A stretch of 50,264 nucleotides of DNA, taken from contig CAMTAF010000013.1 in the NCBI GenBank assembly GCA_947066955.1, forward strand, positions 1 to 50,264. Reading direction: 5' to 3'. The notes under the pieces are model-generated. The model searched no databases. It saw only the letters and a program-made list of their open reading frames with translations, and had not been told where the DNA came from. This document shows positions 23,725-32,008 of this stretch, one piece after another. The position numbers and the translations under genes were made by a program. Positions within the stretch are counted from its first letter, which is position 1. Each line of letters begins with the position of its first letter. Source of the stretch: an uncultured Hungatella sp. GTDB taxonomy: Bacteria; Bacillota; Clostridia; Lachnospirales; Lachnospiraceae.

Positions 23725-24189
23725 TTAGTTTTCCTTGATCTTGACCACGATCTTCTTCACATGGGAAGGAGCGCCGTCGCATGCCTTGGGCTTGTGGCCA
23801 TCCCAGGGGTTAAAGATCATGTACTCCCCGCCGTGCACGGCAACTCTTAAGCCTGCCACAGAGTTGTCAAACTTGACCACATCCTTGTCCTCGTTGTAGG
23901 GACCGGAGGCTATCAGCTGATCCACCGGCGCGTAGGTCATAACCTCGCAGCCCTCAATGATGTACTGGATATCCGTGTAGTTCTTGTGAGCCTCGTAGGC
24001 CGCGTCCTCCCAGGGGATGGTGTCATACTCCATGACATTGGCGTAAACATTCTTTCCGTCAATCTCATACTTTCCGTTTTCAAGGGTCTTTAAGTCATGG
24101 CTCTTTAAAAAATCAATTGCTTTGGCATATCTGCCCTCAATACCGAGACCTCTGTAAAAATCCAGGTTTGCCGCTAAATCTAAGATCAT
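23725..24189 (-). CDS. YhcH/YjgK/YiaL-family cupin protein
   Basis: 154 residues of the DUF386/TabA family, a cupin-like fold in which EAHKNYTDIQYIIEG (about 84-98) and VAVHGGEYMIFNPWDGHKP supply metal-ligand His/Glu residues. Members are linked to sialic acid and other sugar or biofilm pathways; the reaction is not established for most. The ATG at 24189 (MILDLAANLDFYRGLG) has AGGAGG; the frame further up to 24309 overlaps the next gene. No sugar genes adjoin it here. Confidence 0.88.
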   Translation of the reverse strand: MILDLAANLDFYRGLGIEGRYAKAIDFLKSHDLKTLENGKYEIDGKNVYANVMEYDTIPWEDAAYEAHKNYTDIQYIIEGCEVMTYAPVDQLIASGPYNEDKDVVKFDNSVAGLRVAVHGGEYMIFNPWDGHKPKACDGAPSHVKKIVVKIKEN

Positions 24190-24253
24190 ATCTTCCGCCT
24201 CCTGCTGTATACTTTTCTTTAGTATACACCAAACAAAGGCAGTTTCGCAATCC

Positions 24254-24964
24254 CTATTTAAAAAATTCATGTCCTCCGTGGCGGAACAAAAAGGTGAGCC
24301 GGCCGTCAAACCAGCTGACCGCGCCGCTTCTCGCAGCTCCCCGGTTCATAAAATACAGGGCCCCCTGGGAATAATCTTCCCCCGCCAGGGCCCGCCTTAC
24401 ACACTCAATGGTCTGGCTGGTCACTTTGCATGTGTTGATGCTGCCGTTGGACACTGGAGAAAACTGGGAGGGCTGATAGACCACTTCTCTGACCGTATTG
24501 GGGAATTCTCCGCTGCGGACACGATTCAGCACCACATTGGCCACCAGAATCTTTCCCTTGCTGTCGCAGACTCCTGCCTCTGCCTCCACGATTCTCAGGA
24601 GAGTCTGGTAATCCTCACCGCTTAAAGAAATCCCTTTTGATGTACTGGCCGCGTCATAGATCCTTCTCTCCCCATCCCAGGCAATCTGTTTTTTTAAGTC
24701 CTCCATCCGCTTAGCAGCTGCCTCCTGGACCTCCTCTCTCCTCAAAATCTCCTGAGTCAGGAGATAGCCCACCACAAGCTGCCCTGCGCGGGCGGGGTTC
24801 TTGATGGTTTCTTCCTTTCCCGCAGACAAGGTCTGCCCAAAAGCTGTCAGGGTGCCTTGTTCTCCCTGCCCTCCCAGGGCAAGGGCCATAATAACCCCTA
24901 CAGAGAGGAAGAGCACCAGAGCCTTTCTACAATAATGTAATATTTTTGTAATATGTGATACCAA
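24254..24964 (-). CDS. SleB-type cell wall hydrolase
   Basis: About 236 residues: a membrane anchor or uncleaved signal (about 9-32, ALVLFLSVGVIMALALGG), a charged helical linker, and a Hydrolase_2 domain (about 115-230) with IVEAEAGVCDSKGKILVANV, VVYQPSQFSPVSNGS and ALYFMNRGA. The Glu in AEAG is the predicted lytic transglycosylase catalytic acid, as in spore-cortex SleB/CwlJ. Start uncertain: TTG at 24964 has AAAGGA at good spacing, while GTG at 24973 has its ribosome binding site too close. It has its own promoter at 25061-25090. Confidence 0.9.
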   Translation of the reverse strand: MVSHITKILHYCRKALVLFLSVGVIMALALGGQGEQGTLTAFGQTLSAGKEETIKNPARAGQLVVGYLLTQEILRREEVQEAAAKRMEDLKKQIAWDGERRIYDAASTSKGISLSGEDYQTLLRIVEAEAGVCDSKGKILVANVVLNRVRSGEFPNTVREVVYQPSQFSPVSNGSINTCKVTSQTIECVRRALAGEDYSQGALYFMNRGAARSGAVSWFDGRLTFLFRHGGHEFFK

Positions 24965-25060
24965 CGCAAACACTTCCTTTCTCTCACTTCTATCTCAAAA
25001 ATAAGCTAAAAATGGAATCTTTCTCCCACTTTTCTTTCTATTTTCCTGTAAATCCTGGTC

Positions 25061-25090
25061 ATTATATGGGAATTAGTCACACAAAGTCAA
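25061..25090 (-). promoter_or_regulatory. Promoter of the SleB-type hydrolase gene
   Basis: Minus-strand TTGACT (25085-25090), an 18-bp spacer and TATAAT (25061-25066). The stretch 25091-25255 upstream is very AT-rich, with TATA-like runs, and shows no gene or clear operator. Confidence 0.65.
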
Positions 25091-25253
25091 TGCTTTTGAC
25101 GCAGATTCGGCATATTTCATGTCGGTAATTTTTACATATTTATATTTTTTATTACATTTATACAGATTTAGATGACATAAATATGCTTCTTTTATTTAAT
25201 ATAGTATTCTATATATTACTCAAATATTACATTTTTGTTAACTATTAACCCAA

Positions 25254-25287
25254 TAAAAAAGAGCTGATTTTGTCAGCTCTTTTTTAT
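25254..25287. terminator. Terminator of the leuCD cluster (bidirectional form)
   Basis: GAGCTGA-N5-TCAGCTC (25261-25279) flanked by A6-7 and T6 runs, so it works on either strand. It lies 12 bp past the first leuC stop. Confidence 0.88.
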
Positions 25288-25298
25288 GTCAACAGATT

Positions 25299-26540
25299 TC
25301 ACGGCAAAACGATCTTTCCTGCCACCGCGCAGGCTGCCGCCACCTCAGGAGAAGCCAGATAGATCTCCACCTTTGAGGTCCCCATCCGGCCCAGGAAATT
25401 CCGGTTGTTGGTAGCCACCACCTTCTCATTGTCCCACAGAATCCCTCCGGCCCGGCCGCAGCACAGGCCGCACCCGGGGTGAGTCAGGATCGCTCCCGCT
25501 TCCACCAGGGTCTTCACGGCCCCGCAGGCGCAGGCCTCTTCATAAACCTTCCGGCTTGCCGGGGTCACAATCAGCTTCACAAAGGGCGCCACCTTCTTTC
25601 CTTTAAGAACCCTGGCCGCGGCCTGAAGGTCCTCCAGCCTTCCGTTGGTGCAGGAACCGATGAAGACCTGGTCGATCGCTGTGCCCTCCAACAGTCTCAC
25701 GGGCTGTATCTTATCCACCTGGGATGGGCAGGCCATCACGGGCTCAAAACCGCGGGCATCATAGGTGATGACCTTATCATACACAGCATCCCCGTCCCCT
25801 GAAAGGCTCCTCTCCCACTCCCCCAGGACCGTGCCGCAGTACTCTGCCGTTTTCTCGTCCGGCGTGAATACGGCGCATTTTGCCCCTGCCTCAATGGCCA
25901 TGTTGGCCATGGTCATGCGGCTGCTTATTGACATCTGCTCCACCGTGGTTCCGCAAAATTCCAGGGCCTTGTAGGTGGCCCCGTCGGCCCCCAGGTCCCC
26001 GATAATCCGCAGGATCACATCCTTTGACATCACATGGTCCGGAAGCCGGCCGTCAATGGCGATCTTGATTGTCTCAGGAACCTTGATCCACACGGTTCCC
26101 GTTCCCAGAATCGCCGCCATCTCCGTGTAGCCGATCCCGGTGGAAAAGGCGCCCACACAGCCGTAAGTGGTGGTGTGGCTGTCCGTGCCAAAAACCACGT
26201 CTCCCGGTTTCACATACCCCTCCTCTGTCATCAGCTGATGGCAGATTCCGTCGCTGCGGTAGACATGTTCAAGCCCGTTCTCCTTGGCAAACCGGTCTCC
26301 CACCTTGTAGTGGCGCACATCGTCCTGCTGGCTGGAAGGCACAAGGTGGTCGTAGATCATCACCACCTTGTCAGGGTCCCACACCTTCTCAAATCCCATC
26401 TCATGAAATTTATCTACAATAAACGGCATCATAATATCATCGATCATCACCCGGTCCACCGACACTGTCACAATATCTCCCGGCTTTACCAGAGAGCCGG
26501 TGTTGCGGGAAAGGATCTTTTCAATGACCGTCTGTCCCAT
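25299..26540 (-). CDS. Isopropylmalate dehydratase-family large subunit, first pair
   Basis: 413 residues of the aconitase/IPM isomerase superfamily; with its small subunit it isomerises a 2- to a 3-hydroxy acid through a [4Fe-4S] cluster. The cluster cysteines are in FIGSCTNGR and HPGCGLCCGRAGG, and GTDSHTTTYGCVGAFSTGIG is the substrate/cluster signature. The start ATG at 26540 overlaps the small-subunit gene by 20 bp. It is the last gene of a four-gene LeuD-LeuC-LeuD-LeuC cluster. No leuA or leuB adjoins, so isopropylmalate is likely but not certain; a dimethylmalate or citramalate-type substrate is possible. Confidence 0.9.
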   Translation of the reverse strand: MGQTVIEKILSRNTGSLVKPGDIVTVSVDRVMIDDIMMPFIVDKFHEMGFEKVWDPDKVVMIYDHLVPSSQQDDVRHYKVGDRFAKENGLEHVYRSDGICHQLMTEEGYVKPGDVVFGTDSHTTTYGCVGAFSTGIGYTEMAAILGTGTVWIKVPETIKIAIDGRLPDHVMSKDVILRIIGDLGADGATYKALEFCGTTVEQMSISSRMTMANMAIEAGAKCAVFTPDEKTAEYCGTVLGEWERSLSGDGDAVYDKVITYDARGFEPVMACPSQVDKIQPVRLLEGTAIDQVFIGSCTNGRLEDLQAAARVLKGKKVAPFVKLIVTPASRKVYEEACACGAVKTLVEAGAILTHPGCGLCCGRAGGILWDNEKVVATNNRNFLGRMGTSKVEIYLASPEVAAACAVAGKIVLP

Positions 26541-27042
26541 TTTCCTTCCTCCTATCCAGTCCGTTTCTGGCCCGCATGGCTTTCACAAGGCCCCCCGCAT
26601 TCAAGATCTCCACCAGATTTTCCGGCAGGGACGCTATTGGGTACTGACGGCCCTTGTATGTAATGTGGCTGTTAACTGCCACCGAGATCTCCTCCCCCTC
26701 TTCCACATGATCCCGAAGGTCCGGCTGCTCGATCAGGAGAAGGCCGTTGTTAATGGAATTTCTGAAAAAAATCCTGGCAAATGACTTGGCGATGACGCAG
26801 CGGACCCCCAGGGCCTTGATCACCTCCGGCGCCTGCTCCCTGGAAGAGCCGCAGCCAAAATTTTTGCCCGCGACGATCATGTCCCCCTCCCGGATCATGG
26901 AGGCCAATTCAGGCCTTAAAGGGCTGAATCCGTATTTCTTCATATCTTCTATGGTTTTAAGCGCTAAGTATTCGGTAGGGATGATGATGTCCGTATCAAT
27001 GTCATCGCCTAAAACCCAGACTTTTCCGGTAAACTGTTCCAT
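26521..27042 (-). CDS. Isopropylmalate dehydratase-family small subunit, first pair
   Basis: 173 residues, the swivel domain that completes the active site. It shows VLGDDIDTDIIIPTEYLAL and GKNFGCGSSREQAPEVIKAL. The substrate-reading loop after YL is hydrophobic (YLAL) rather than the YLR-type of homoaconitase, favouring a hydrophobic side chain such as that of isopropylmalate. The start is ATG at 27042. It overlaps the 3' large-subunit gene by 20 bp and follows the second large-subunit gene by 29 bp. Confidence 0.9.
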   Translation of the reverse strand: MEQFTGKVWVLGDDIDTDIIIPTEYLALKTIEDMKKYGFSPLRPELASMIREGDMIVAGKNFGCGSSREQAPEVIKALGVRCVIAKSFARIFFRNSINNGLLLIEQPDLRDHVEEGEEISVAVNSHITYKGRQYPIASLPENLVEILNAGGLVKAMRARNGLDRRKENGTDGH

Positions 27043-27071
27043 ATCGCTCCTCTTCTTTCCAAGAGTTTATT

Positions 27072-28322
27072 TTACAACAGATCCTCTGTGCAGATCTCTC
27101 CCTTTACGGCTGACGCCGCCACGGTGGCCGCCGAGCCAAGGTACACTTTAGAGCTGGGATGGCCTGCCCTGCCCTTAAAATTTCTGGTCCCTGTGCTGAT
27201 GAGAACCTCATTTTCCCCGATCACTCCCTGACAGCTCCCCCAGCACACGCTGCAGTTGGGGTTCATGACAATGGCTCCGCTGTCCATGAAAACGCGGATA
27301 AGCCCTTCCTCGAGAGCCGCCAGATACACCTCCTGGCTGGCCGGAACCACCAGAAATCTCACATGGTCGGACACCTTGCGTCCCTTTAATATAGAAGCGC
27401 CTACCCGCAGATCGTCAATGCGGCCATTGTTGCAGGACCCCAAAAACGCCTCGTCGATCCTGGTTCCGACCACCTCTTTTGCCAAAACAACGTCATCCAC
27501 AAAATCAGGCCTTGCCACCACTGGCTGGATCTTCCCTAAGTCAAAGGTGTACTCTTTCACATAGACCGCGTCCTCGTCGCTCTTAAACACAGCCTTTGGC
27601 TTCCTCCCCCGGGCGGCAAGCCAGTCCAAGGCCGTCTGATCTGCCTCAAAGATGGCTGTCTTGGCCCCTGCCTCCACCGCCAGGTTGCACAGCACCATCC
27701 GGTCATCCACGCTCAAAGTCCCTGCCCCGTCCCCGCAAAATTCCATAACCTGATAACTGGCCCCGCTTGCCCCGATCTGGCCGATAATGGTCAGCATCAG
27801 ATCCCTGGGGTAAACTCCCCTGGGAAGCTTTCCCGTCAGGTTGAACTTGATTGTCTCGGGAACCAGCACCCAGGATGTGCCTGTAACCATGCCGTAGAGA
27901 AGATCCGTACAGCCCACTCCGGTGCCGAAAGCCCCTAAGGCCCCATAGGTGCAGGTGTGGCTGTCAGCCCCAAAGATCAGCTCTCCCGGGCATACATAAT
28001 GCTCCATCATGATCTGGTGGCAGACCCCTTTTCCCTCCCAGAAATCAATCTCATTCTCTCTGGCAAAGTCCCTCATCTTTTTCTGGGCAGCCGCTGTCTT
28101 GGGGCTGTCGGAGGGCACATTGTGATCCACGATAAACACCATCTTTTTTGGGTCCGCGATCCTGGGGTTTTTTAATTTTGTATGATACATGTCTACAGTC
28201 AAATGGGTGGTCCCGTCATTGCTCATCATCCGGTCTAAGGTGACGGTGTGGATATCCCCTGCTTTCACCTCTTCCACTCCTGCCGCCAGGGCAATGATCT
28301 TCTCCGCAATTGTCATTCCCAT
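27072..28322 (-). CDS. Isopropylmalate dehydratase-family large subunit, second pair
   Basis: 416 residues. Superfamily signatures are GADSHTCTYGALGAFGTGVG, the cluster cysteines in FLGSCNNGR (CNN where most members have CTN) and NPNCSVCWGSCQG. The three cluster cysteines are kept. It is clearly diverged from the first large subunit (25299-26540), so the pairs are not a recent copy and may have different substrates. The ATG at 28322 overlaps the stop of the upstream small-subunit gene by one base (TAATG), which implies translational coupling. Confidence 0.9.
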   Translation of the reverse strand: MGMTIAEKIIALAAGVEEVKAGDIHTVTLDRMMSNDGTTHLTVDMYHTKLKNPRIADPKKMVFIVDHNVPSDSPKTAAAQKKMRDFARENEIDFWEGKGVCHQIMMEHYVCPGELIFGADSHTCTYGALGAFGTGVGCTDLLYGMVTGTSWVLVPETIKFNLTGKLPRGVYPRDLMLTIIGQIGASGASYQVMEFCGDGAGTLSVDDRMVLCNLAVEAGAKTAIFEADQTALDWLAARGRKPKAVFKSDEDAVYVKEYTFDLGKIQPVVARPDFVDDVVLAKEVVGTRIDEAFLGSCNNGRIDDLRVGASILKGRKVSDHVRFLVVPASQEVYLAALEEGLIRVFMDSGAIVMNPNCSVCWGSCQGVIGENEVLISTGTRNFKGRAGHPSSKVYLGSAATVAASAVKGEICTEDLL

Positions 28323-28804
28323 TATATTACCTCCTCATTCAACGATGGGATCAGTCCGCCCTGGTTTAGGATCTGCTGCATGTAGGGCGGCAGTTTGGTG
28401 CAGGGATAGGTGTTCCCTTTGGCCTTAGCCGTGCCGTCAGCCATGGACAGTTCCATCTCATCCCCGGTCTCCACCTGGTCGGGCAGTTCCTTGCACACGA
28501 TCACCGGAAGGCCGATGTTGATGGCGTTGCGGTAAAAGATGCGGGCAAAGGACTTTGCCACCACGGCCTGAACCCCCAAAGCTTTCAGGACTCCCGGAGC
28601 CTGCTCTCTCGAGGACCCGCAGCCAAAGTTTTCCCCTCCCACCACAAAGTCTCCCGGCTTCACCTTTTGGGGAAATTCCGGGTCCAGGGATTCGAACGCA
28701 TGCGCCTTCATCTCCTCAATGGAAGGCAGCAAAAGATACTGGGACGGGATAATCTGATCCGTGTCCAGATCATTGTGAAACTTAAAAATTTTGCCGACAG
28801 ACAT
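28322..28804 (-). CDS. Isopropylmalate dehydratase-family small subunit, second pair
   Basis: 160 residues: KFHNDLDTDQIIPSQYLLL and GGENFGCGSSREQAPGVLKA. The recognition loop is YLLL, again hydrophobic. I chose the ATG at 28804 (MSVGKIFKFHND) because GGAGG lies 6 bases upstream; the frame to 28882 passes through the operator region. It is the first gene of the four-gene cluster and is divergent from a LysR gene. Confidence 0.9.
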   Translation of the reverse strand: MSVGKIFKFHNDLDTDQIIPSQYLLLPSIEEMKAHAFESLDPEFPQKVKPGDFVVGGENFGCGSSREQAPGVLKALGVQAVVAKSFARIFYRNAINIGLPVIVCKELPDQVETGDEMELSMADGTAKAKGNTYPCTKLPPYMQQILNQGGLIPSLNEEVI

Positions 28805-28815
28805 GATAATCCTCC

Positions 28816-28830
28816 GATTTTCTGAAATTT
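28816..28830. promoter_or_regulatory. CodY-box-like site at the leuD-2 ribosome binding site
   Basis: GATTTTCTGAAATTT matches the low-GC Gram-positive CodY consensus AATTTTCWGAAAATT at 13 of 15 positions. It sits just upstream of the Shine-Dalgarno sequence, where bound CodY would act as a roadblock. Branched-chain amino acid genes are classical CodY targets. Confidence 0.5.
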
Positions 28831-28838
28831 TCAGTTGT

Positions 28839-28894
28839 ATTATAACACAGGGCTTGTTATAATAACAATATATAATACTCATATTTATTATAAC
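28839..28894. promoter_or_regulatory. LysR operator between leuD-2 and its divergent regulator
   Basis: ATTATAACA-CAGGGCT-TGTTATAAT (28839-28863) is a perfect 9+9 dyad that includes the ATAAC-N9-GTTAT form of the LysR T-N11-A box. A further TTATTATAAC half-site (28885-28894) matches in reverse. This primary-plus-activation-site layout is typical of LysR-controlled divergent promoters. Confidence 0.72.
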
Positions 28895-28958
28895 AGCCAG
28901 TTATAAATCGTAAGCGTTCATCGGGCGGGCGTAACTGTCGTCCCACGGAGGTTAACCT

Positions 28959-29843
28959 ATGGAGCAGAATCTGTCCCAGTACAGGATCTTTTATGAAGTT
29001 GCCAAGACCGGAAATATTTCCAGGGCCGCAAAGGAGCTTTTCATCAGCCAGCCTGCCATCAGCAAGGCCATCGGAAAGCTGGAGGACAGCTTAGAAACCA
29101 CCCTGTTTACCAGAAATTCCAGGGGCGTTCAGCTCACCGACCAGGGCCGGATCCTCTTTGCCCACACCCAGAGGGCTTTTGAGGAACTGTTAAGCGGGGA
29201 GATGGAGCTTAAAAGAGCCAGGGAATTCCACATGGGCCATATTCGTTTCGGCGTGAGCAACACCCTGTGCCGCTACATCCTGGTATCCTATCTAAAAGAT
29301 TTTATTGAAAAATACCCTCATGTGAAGATCACCATTGAGAGCCAGTCCACCAGCCACACCGTCGCCATGTTAGAGCAGCAGAAGATCGACCTTGGGCTGG
29401 TAGTCCGGCCTAAGCCCCAGAAAAATCTGGTGTTTCTCCCGGTTATGGACATCGAGGACATCTTTGTGGCTTCCCCCTCCTACTTAGAGAACTTAAAACT
29501 GCGGGAAGGGGCTGACGCGGATGTATTCCAGGTGGGAAATATCATGCTTTTAGACCGGTCCAACATAACCAGGCGGTATATCGACGAATACATGTCCCTG
29601 AACCACATAGAGGCCAACAACCTGTTGGAGGTCACCACCATGGACCTTCTGATTGAGTTTGCCCGCATCGGCCTGGGGGTGGGAAGCGTCATCAAAGAAT
29701 TTGTAAAAGAGGATTTGGACAGCGGCCGCCTGGTACAGCTAAATCTCAAAACCCCCATACACAAAAGAACGGTTGGATTCGCCTACTATTCCAACCGTCC
29801 CTCCGATACCCTGGAGCTGTTCCTGGATTTTGTCAAATCCTGA
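28959..29843 (+). CDS. LysR-family regulator of the LeuCD cluster
   Basis: 294 residues. The winged HTH is FYEVAKTGNISRAAKELFIS followed by QPAISKAIGKLEDSLETTLF; the effector domain begins about residue 90 (GHIRFGVSNTLCRYILVSYL). The ATG at 28959 has GGAGG 7 bases upstream. Divergent from the four LeuCD genes over 154 bp that hold an excellent LysR dyad, so it most likely activates them in response to a pathway intermediate such as isopropylmalate (inference). Confidence 0.93.
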   Translation: MEQNLSQYRIFYEVAKTGNISRAAKELFISQPAISKAIGKLEDSLETTLFTRNSRGVQLTDQGRILFAHTQRAFEELLSGEMELKRAREFHMGHIRFGVSNTLCRYILVSYLKDFIEKYPHVKITIESQSTSHTVAMLEQQKIDLGLVVRPKPQKNLVFLPVMDIEDIFVASPSYLENLKLREGADADVFQVGNIMLLDRSNITRRYIDEYMSLNHIEANNLLEVTTMDLLIEFARIGLGVGSVIKEFVKEDLDSGRLVQLNLKTPIHKRTVGFAYYSNRPSDTLELFLDFVKS

Positions 29844-29859
29844 TGTCTTCTTCTCCCGG

Positions 29860-30309
29860 CTACATAGCCTTTCGAAGAAGAATCCTGAACAGCATTAAAA
29901 CCAGGGCATATACTCCTGTCACTGTGAGAAGCACCATGGCTGCCCTTCTGTCTACAAAACCGCTGATCATCACCCCCGCATACAGCAAAAGAAACATGGT
30001 GTACCCCGCGTAAGCCCAGCAGCGCAGTCCCATAAGGCGGTTGCGCTCATCGTTCTCCGCCACCTCCCGCTGTTTTTTCAGAACAGGGTCTCTTAAATAC
30101 CTTCGGTTCCTGAAAGCGGACAGGATTCCGCCCACCAAAAGGCCCGCGCCAAGGCTTCCGTAAAAGGCAGCGTCCTGTTCCCCAAGGACCGCCATCATCC
30201 CCAGGGACAAAAGCCCCAGAACCCCCACTCCCAGCCCCACTTTGATCCTCATGCGGCACCTCTTCTCAAAATCAATGGGTTCCTCTGCAAATAATTTGTT
30301 CAGCCACAT
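29860..30309 (-). CDS. Four-helix membrane protein next to an HTH repressor
   Basis: 149 residues with about four membrane segments: [57 protein letters not shown] and [20 protein letters not shown], with a charged loop ([20 protein letters not shown]) between the second and third. Its start overlaps the HTH gene stop by 10 bp, with GAGGAAGG inside that gene. This pairing of a small Xre protein with a small membrane protein is common in Firmicutes. Function unknown. Confidence 0.8.
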   Translation of the reverse strand: MWLNKLFAEEPIDFEKRCRMRIKVGLGVGVLGLLSLGMMAVLGEQDAAFYGSLGAGLLVGGILSAFRNRRYLRDPVLKKQREVAENDERNRLMGLRCWAYAGYTMFLLLYAGVMISGFVDRRAAMVLLTVTGVYALVLMLFRILLRKAM

Positions 30310-30509
30310 TTGCCTTCCTCCTCAAATAAGAAAATATCTTCGATCTGTTTGTCAAAATACTTGGCGATCTTATGGGCCAGGAGCAGGGAGGCGTTGTACT
30401 TTCCGTTCTCCAGGGAGATGATGGTCTGCCTGGTCACTCCCACTGCCTCTGCCAAATCCTCCTGGCGTATCTTCCTCTCCTTGCGCAATTCCTGGATCCT
30501 GTTTTTCAT
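30300..30509 (-). CDS. Small Xre/Cro-type HTH regulator
   Basis: 69 residues, essentially one HTH_3 domain: [20 protein letters not shown] followed by [20 protein letters not shown], then [18 protein letters not shown]. This is the YozG/YvaO-like group. It is the first gene of a two-gene unit with the membrane protein. Its promoter carries three AATGTAAA copies, most simply read as autoregulation. Confidence 0.92.
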   Translation of the reverse strand: MKNRIQELRKERKIRQEDLAEAVGVTRQTIISLENGKYNASLLLAHKIAKYFDKQIEDIFLFEEEGKCG

Positions 30510-30549
30510 GTTGTCATCTTTTTATCCTCTCTTTTAATGTTTAGTTTGC

Positions 30550-30604
30550 TTTACATTTTTGAGTATAGCACACTTTACATTTGATGTCAAGTGTATTTTA
30601 CATT
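30550..30604 (-). promoter_or_regulatory. Promoter of the HTH-membrane pair with three AATGTAAA operators
   Basis: Minus-strand TTGACA (30585-30590), a 17-bp spacer and TATACT (30562-30567). AATGTAAA (TTTACATT on the plus strand) occurs at 30550-30557, 30574-30581 and 30597-30604, spaced 24 and 23 bp: downstream of the -10, within the spacer, and upstream of the -35. Confidence 0.72.
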
Positions 30605-30617
30605 CCAGATTCCGAAG

Positions 30618-30675
30618 AAAAAACAGGAGCCGTTGCTCCATAGACGATTGCTCATCTGCTCTGCAACGGCTCCTG
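30618..30675 (-). terminator. Terminator of the XpaC-VWA-TelA operon
   Basis: A 13-bp perfect stem (30624-30636 with 30663-30675) with a 26-nt loop; on the minus strand it is followed by TTTTTTCTTC. It lies 45 bp past the telA stop. Confidence 0.85.
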
Positions 30676-30719
30676 CCATCTAATCTCCCAATCCGCTTTC
30701 CTGTAAGGCAACAGCAAAC

Positions 30720-31865
30720 TCAGCTTCTGCTCTCCATGACTCCCGACTCCTCCATCCTACGGATGGCCGCTTCTCCCTCCTCGGTCATAACCCGGAACTG
30801 CTCAATAGTCTCCCGCATCTGGGGAAGGGCCTTCTGCTTGTACTGGCTGATGGAATCCAGGGCGCTTAAGGTCTCCTTGAAGGCTTCCTTGAGAGTCTCC
30901 ACCTGGATGTTGGAATCCATGGCCTGTTTCTGGATCTCTGTCCCCTGAGTGTTGAGCATCCGGGAGGTAGCTGCGATCATGTTGTTGGTGGTCTGGTTCA
31001 GCGCTTTCACCTTCTCCAGGACAATCTTCTGGTTATACAGGGCTCCCGCCACTGTGACAGCCACGTTCAAAGCCGCCACTGTCACGGTCTGGGCCCGGTT
31101 CACGGACCGGATCAGCTCATAATTGTTTTTCCGGATCACTTCCATGGCAATGATCCCGTTCTGATTCACTGCCAGCATCTGGTTAAAGTCGATCATCCTC
31201 TGTCTCAAGGGGAACAGGATCTCCTCCTCCACAAACTTGATCTTATCAGGATCCCCGTTTGCGGCCTTCTGCTTCTGGATCTGTTCCGTAAGGTAATCAT
31301 CCAGTTCCTGGCCCAGGACGATCTTCTGATTCAGCTGCTTTGTCAGATCCCTCATGGAAGCCTGTTCCAGTTCCAGGGTGGTGTTGTCGTCCTTTAAGAC
31401 CTTGGCGCCCTTTTCCAGGGATGTGACAATCTGGGCGATGGCCGTATCCGCTGCCTTATACCGGTTAAAATAAGCCCGCACCGGATTAAACAGAGCGCCT
31501 AAAGGGCCTTTCTTGATAAAATCAATGCCTGACGGGTCCAGGTCTTCCATCTGGCGGGAAAGGTCTGCCAGGCCTTTGGCTACCTCCCCGGTCTCTCCTC
31601 CCGCCCTGGATAAGTCCCCAATTCTCACTTTCAGCAGAGAGTTCTTGTCAGAAGACTTTTTCAGAACATCATTGCCGAATTCCTGGATGGCTTTTGTCAG
31701 CTCCTGGCGGTCATGGAAATTGTCAATATCCGTGTTTAAAATCTCTTCCCCCTTCTGTTTCGAGGCGTCGGAGATCATCAGGGTTGTGCTGGTGTCAACC
31801 GCTGTCTCCTCCTCCACCATCTTTTTGATCTCTTCCTTCTGGGGAAGTTCCAATGTAAATGCCAT
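30720..31865 (-). CDS. TelA/KlaA-family toxic anion resistance protein
   Basis: 381 residues of the TelA family, largely alpha-helical and probably coiled-coil, with no membrane segment. Family segments are LTKAIQEFGNDVLKKSSDKN, PLGALFNPVRAYFNRYKAAD and QTVTVAALNVAVTVAGALYN. TelA proteins are named for tellurite resistance but are widespread in strains without that trait and are linked to envelope stress. It is the last of three genes: XpaC-like, SBP-VWA, TelA. The ATG at 31865 has GGAGGAG. Confidence 0.9.
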   Translation of the reverse strand: MAFTLELPQKEEIKKMVEEETAVDTSTTLMISDASKQKGEEILNTDIDNFHDRQELTKAIQEFGNDVLKKSSDKNSLLKVRIGDLSRAGGETGEVAKGLADLSRQMEDLDPSGIDFIKKGPLGALFNPVRAYFNRYKAADTAIAQIVTSLEKGAKVLKDDNTTLELEQASMRDLTKQLNQKIVLGQELDDYLTEQIQKQKAANGDPDKIKFVEEEILFPLRQRMIDFNQMLAVNQNGIIAMEVIRKNNYELIRSVNRAQTVTVAALNVAVTVAGALYNQKIVLEKVKALNQTTNNMIAATSRMLNTQGTEIQKQAMDSNIQVETLKEAFKETLSALDSISQYKQKALPQMRETIEQFRVMTEEGEAAIRRMEESGVMESRS

Positions 31866-31927
31866 GGCAAATCTCCTCCTGGTTATGGATAATTACTGTG
31901 AAAGTTCTATCGCCGTCAGGCGATCTA

Positions 31928-32008
31928 AATTCAGGTATGCCAAGTGCGCCCGCCAGACTTTCATGGGACGGTGGCGCGTCCGCTGGCCGGGCGCATGCAG
32001 GCTTATAA
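31928..32008 (+). repeat. Dispersed palindromic repeat, second family, copy 2
   Basis: About 80 bp matching 8364-8440 in reverse, with ATTCAGGTATGCC, GTGCGCCCGCCA, ACTTTCATG, GTCCGCTG and CCGGGCGCATG. The TGCGCCCG/CGGGCGCA arms can pair. It fills the gap between the VWA gene stop (it overlaps the last few bases) and telA. Its orientation relative to transcription is opposite to copy 1. Confidence 0.75.
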
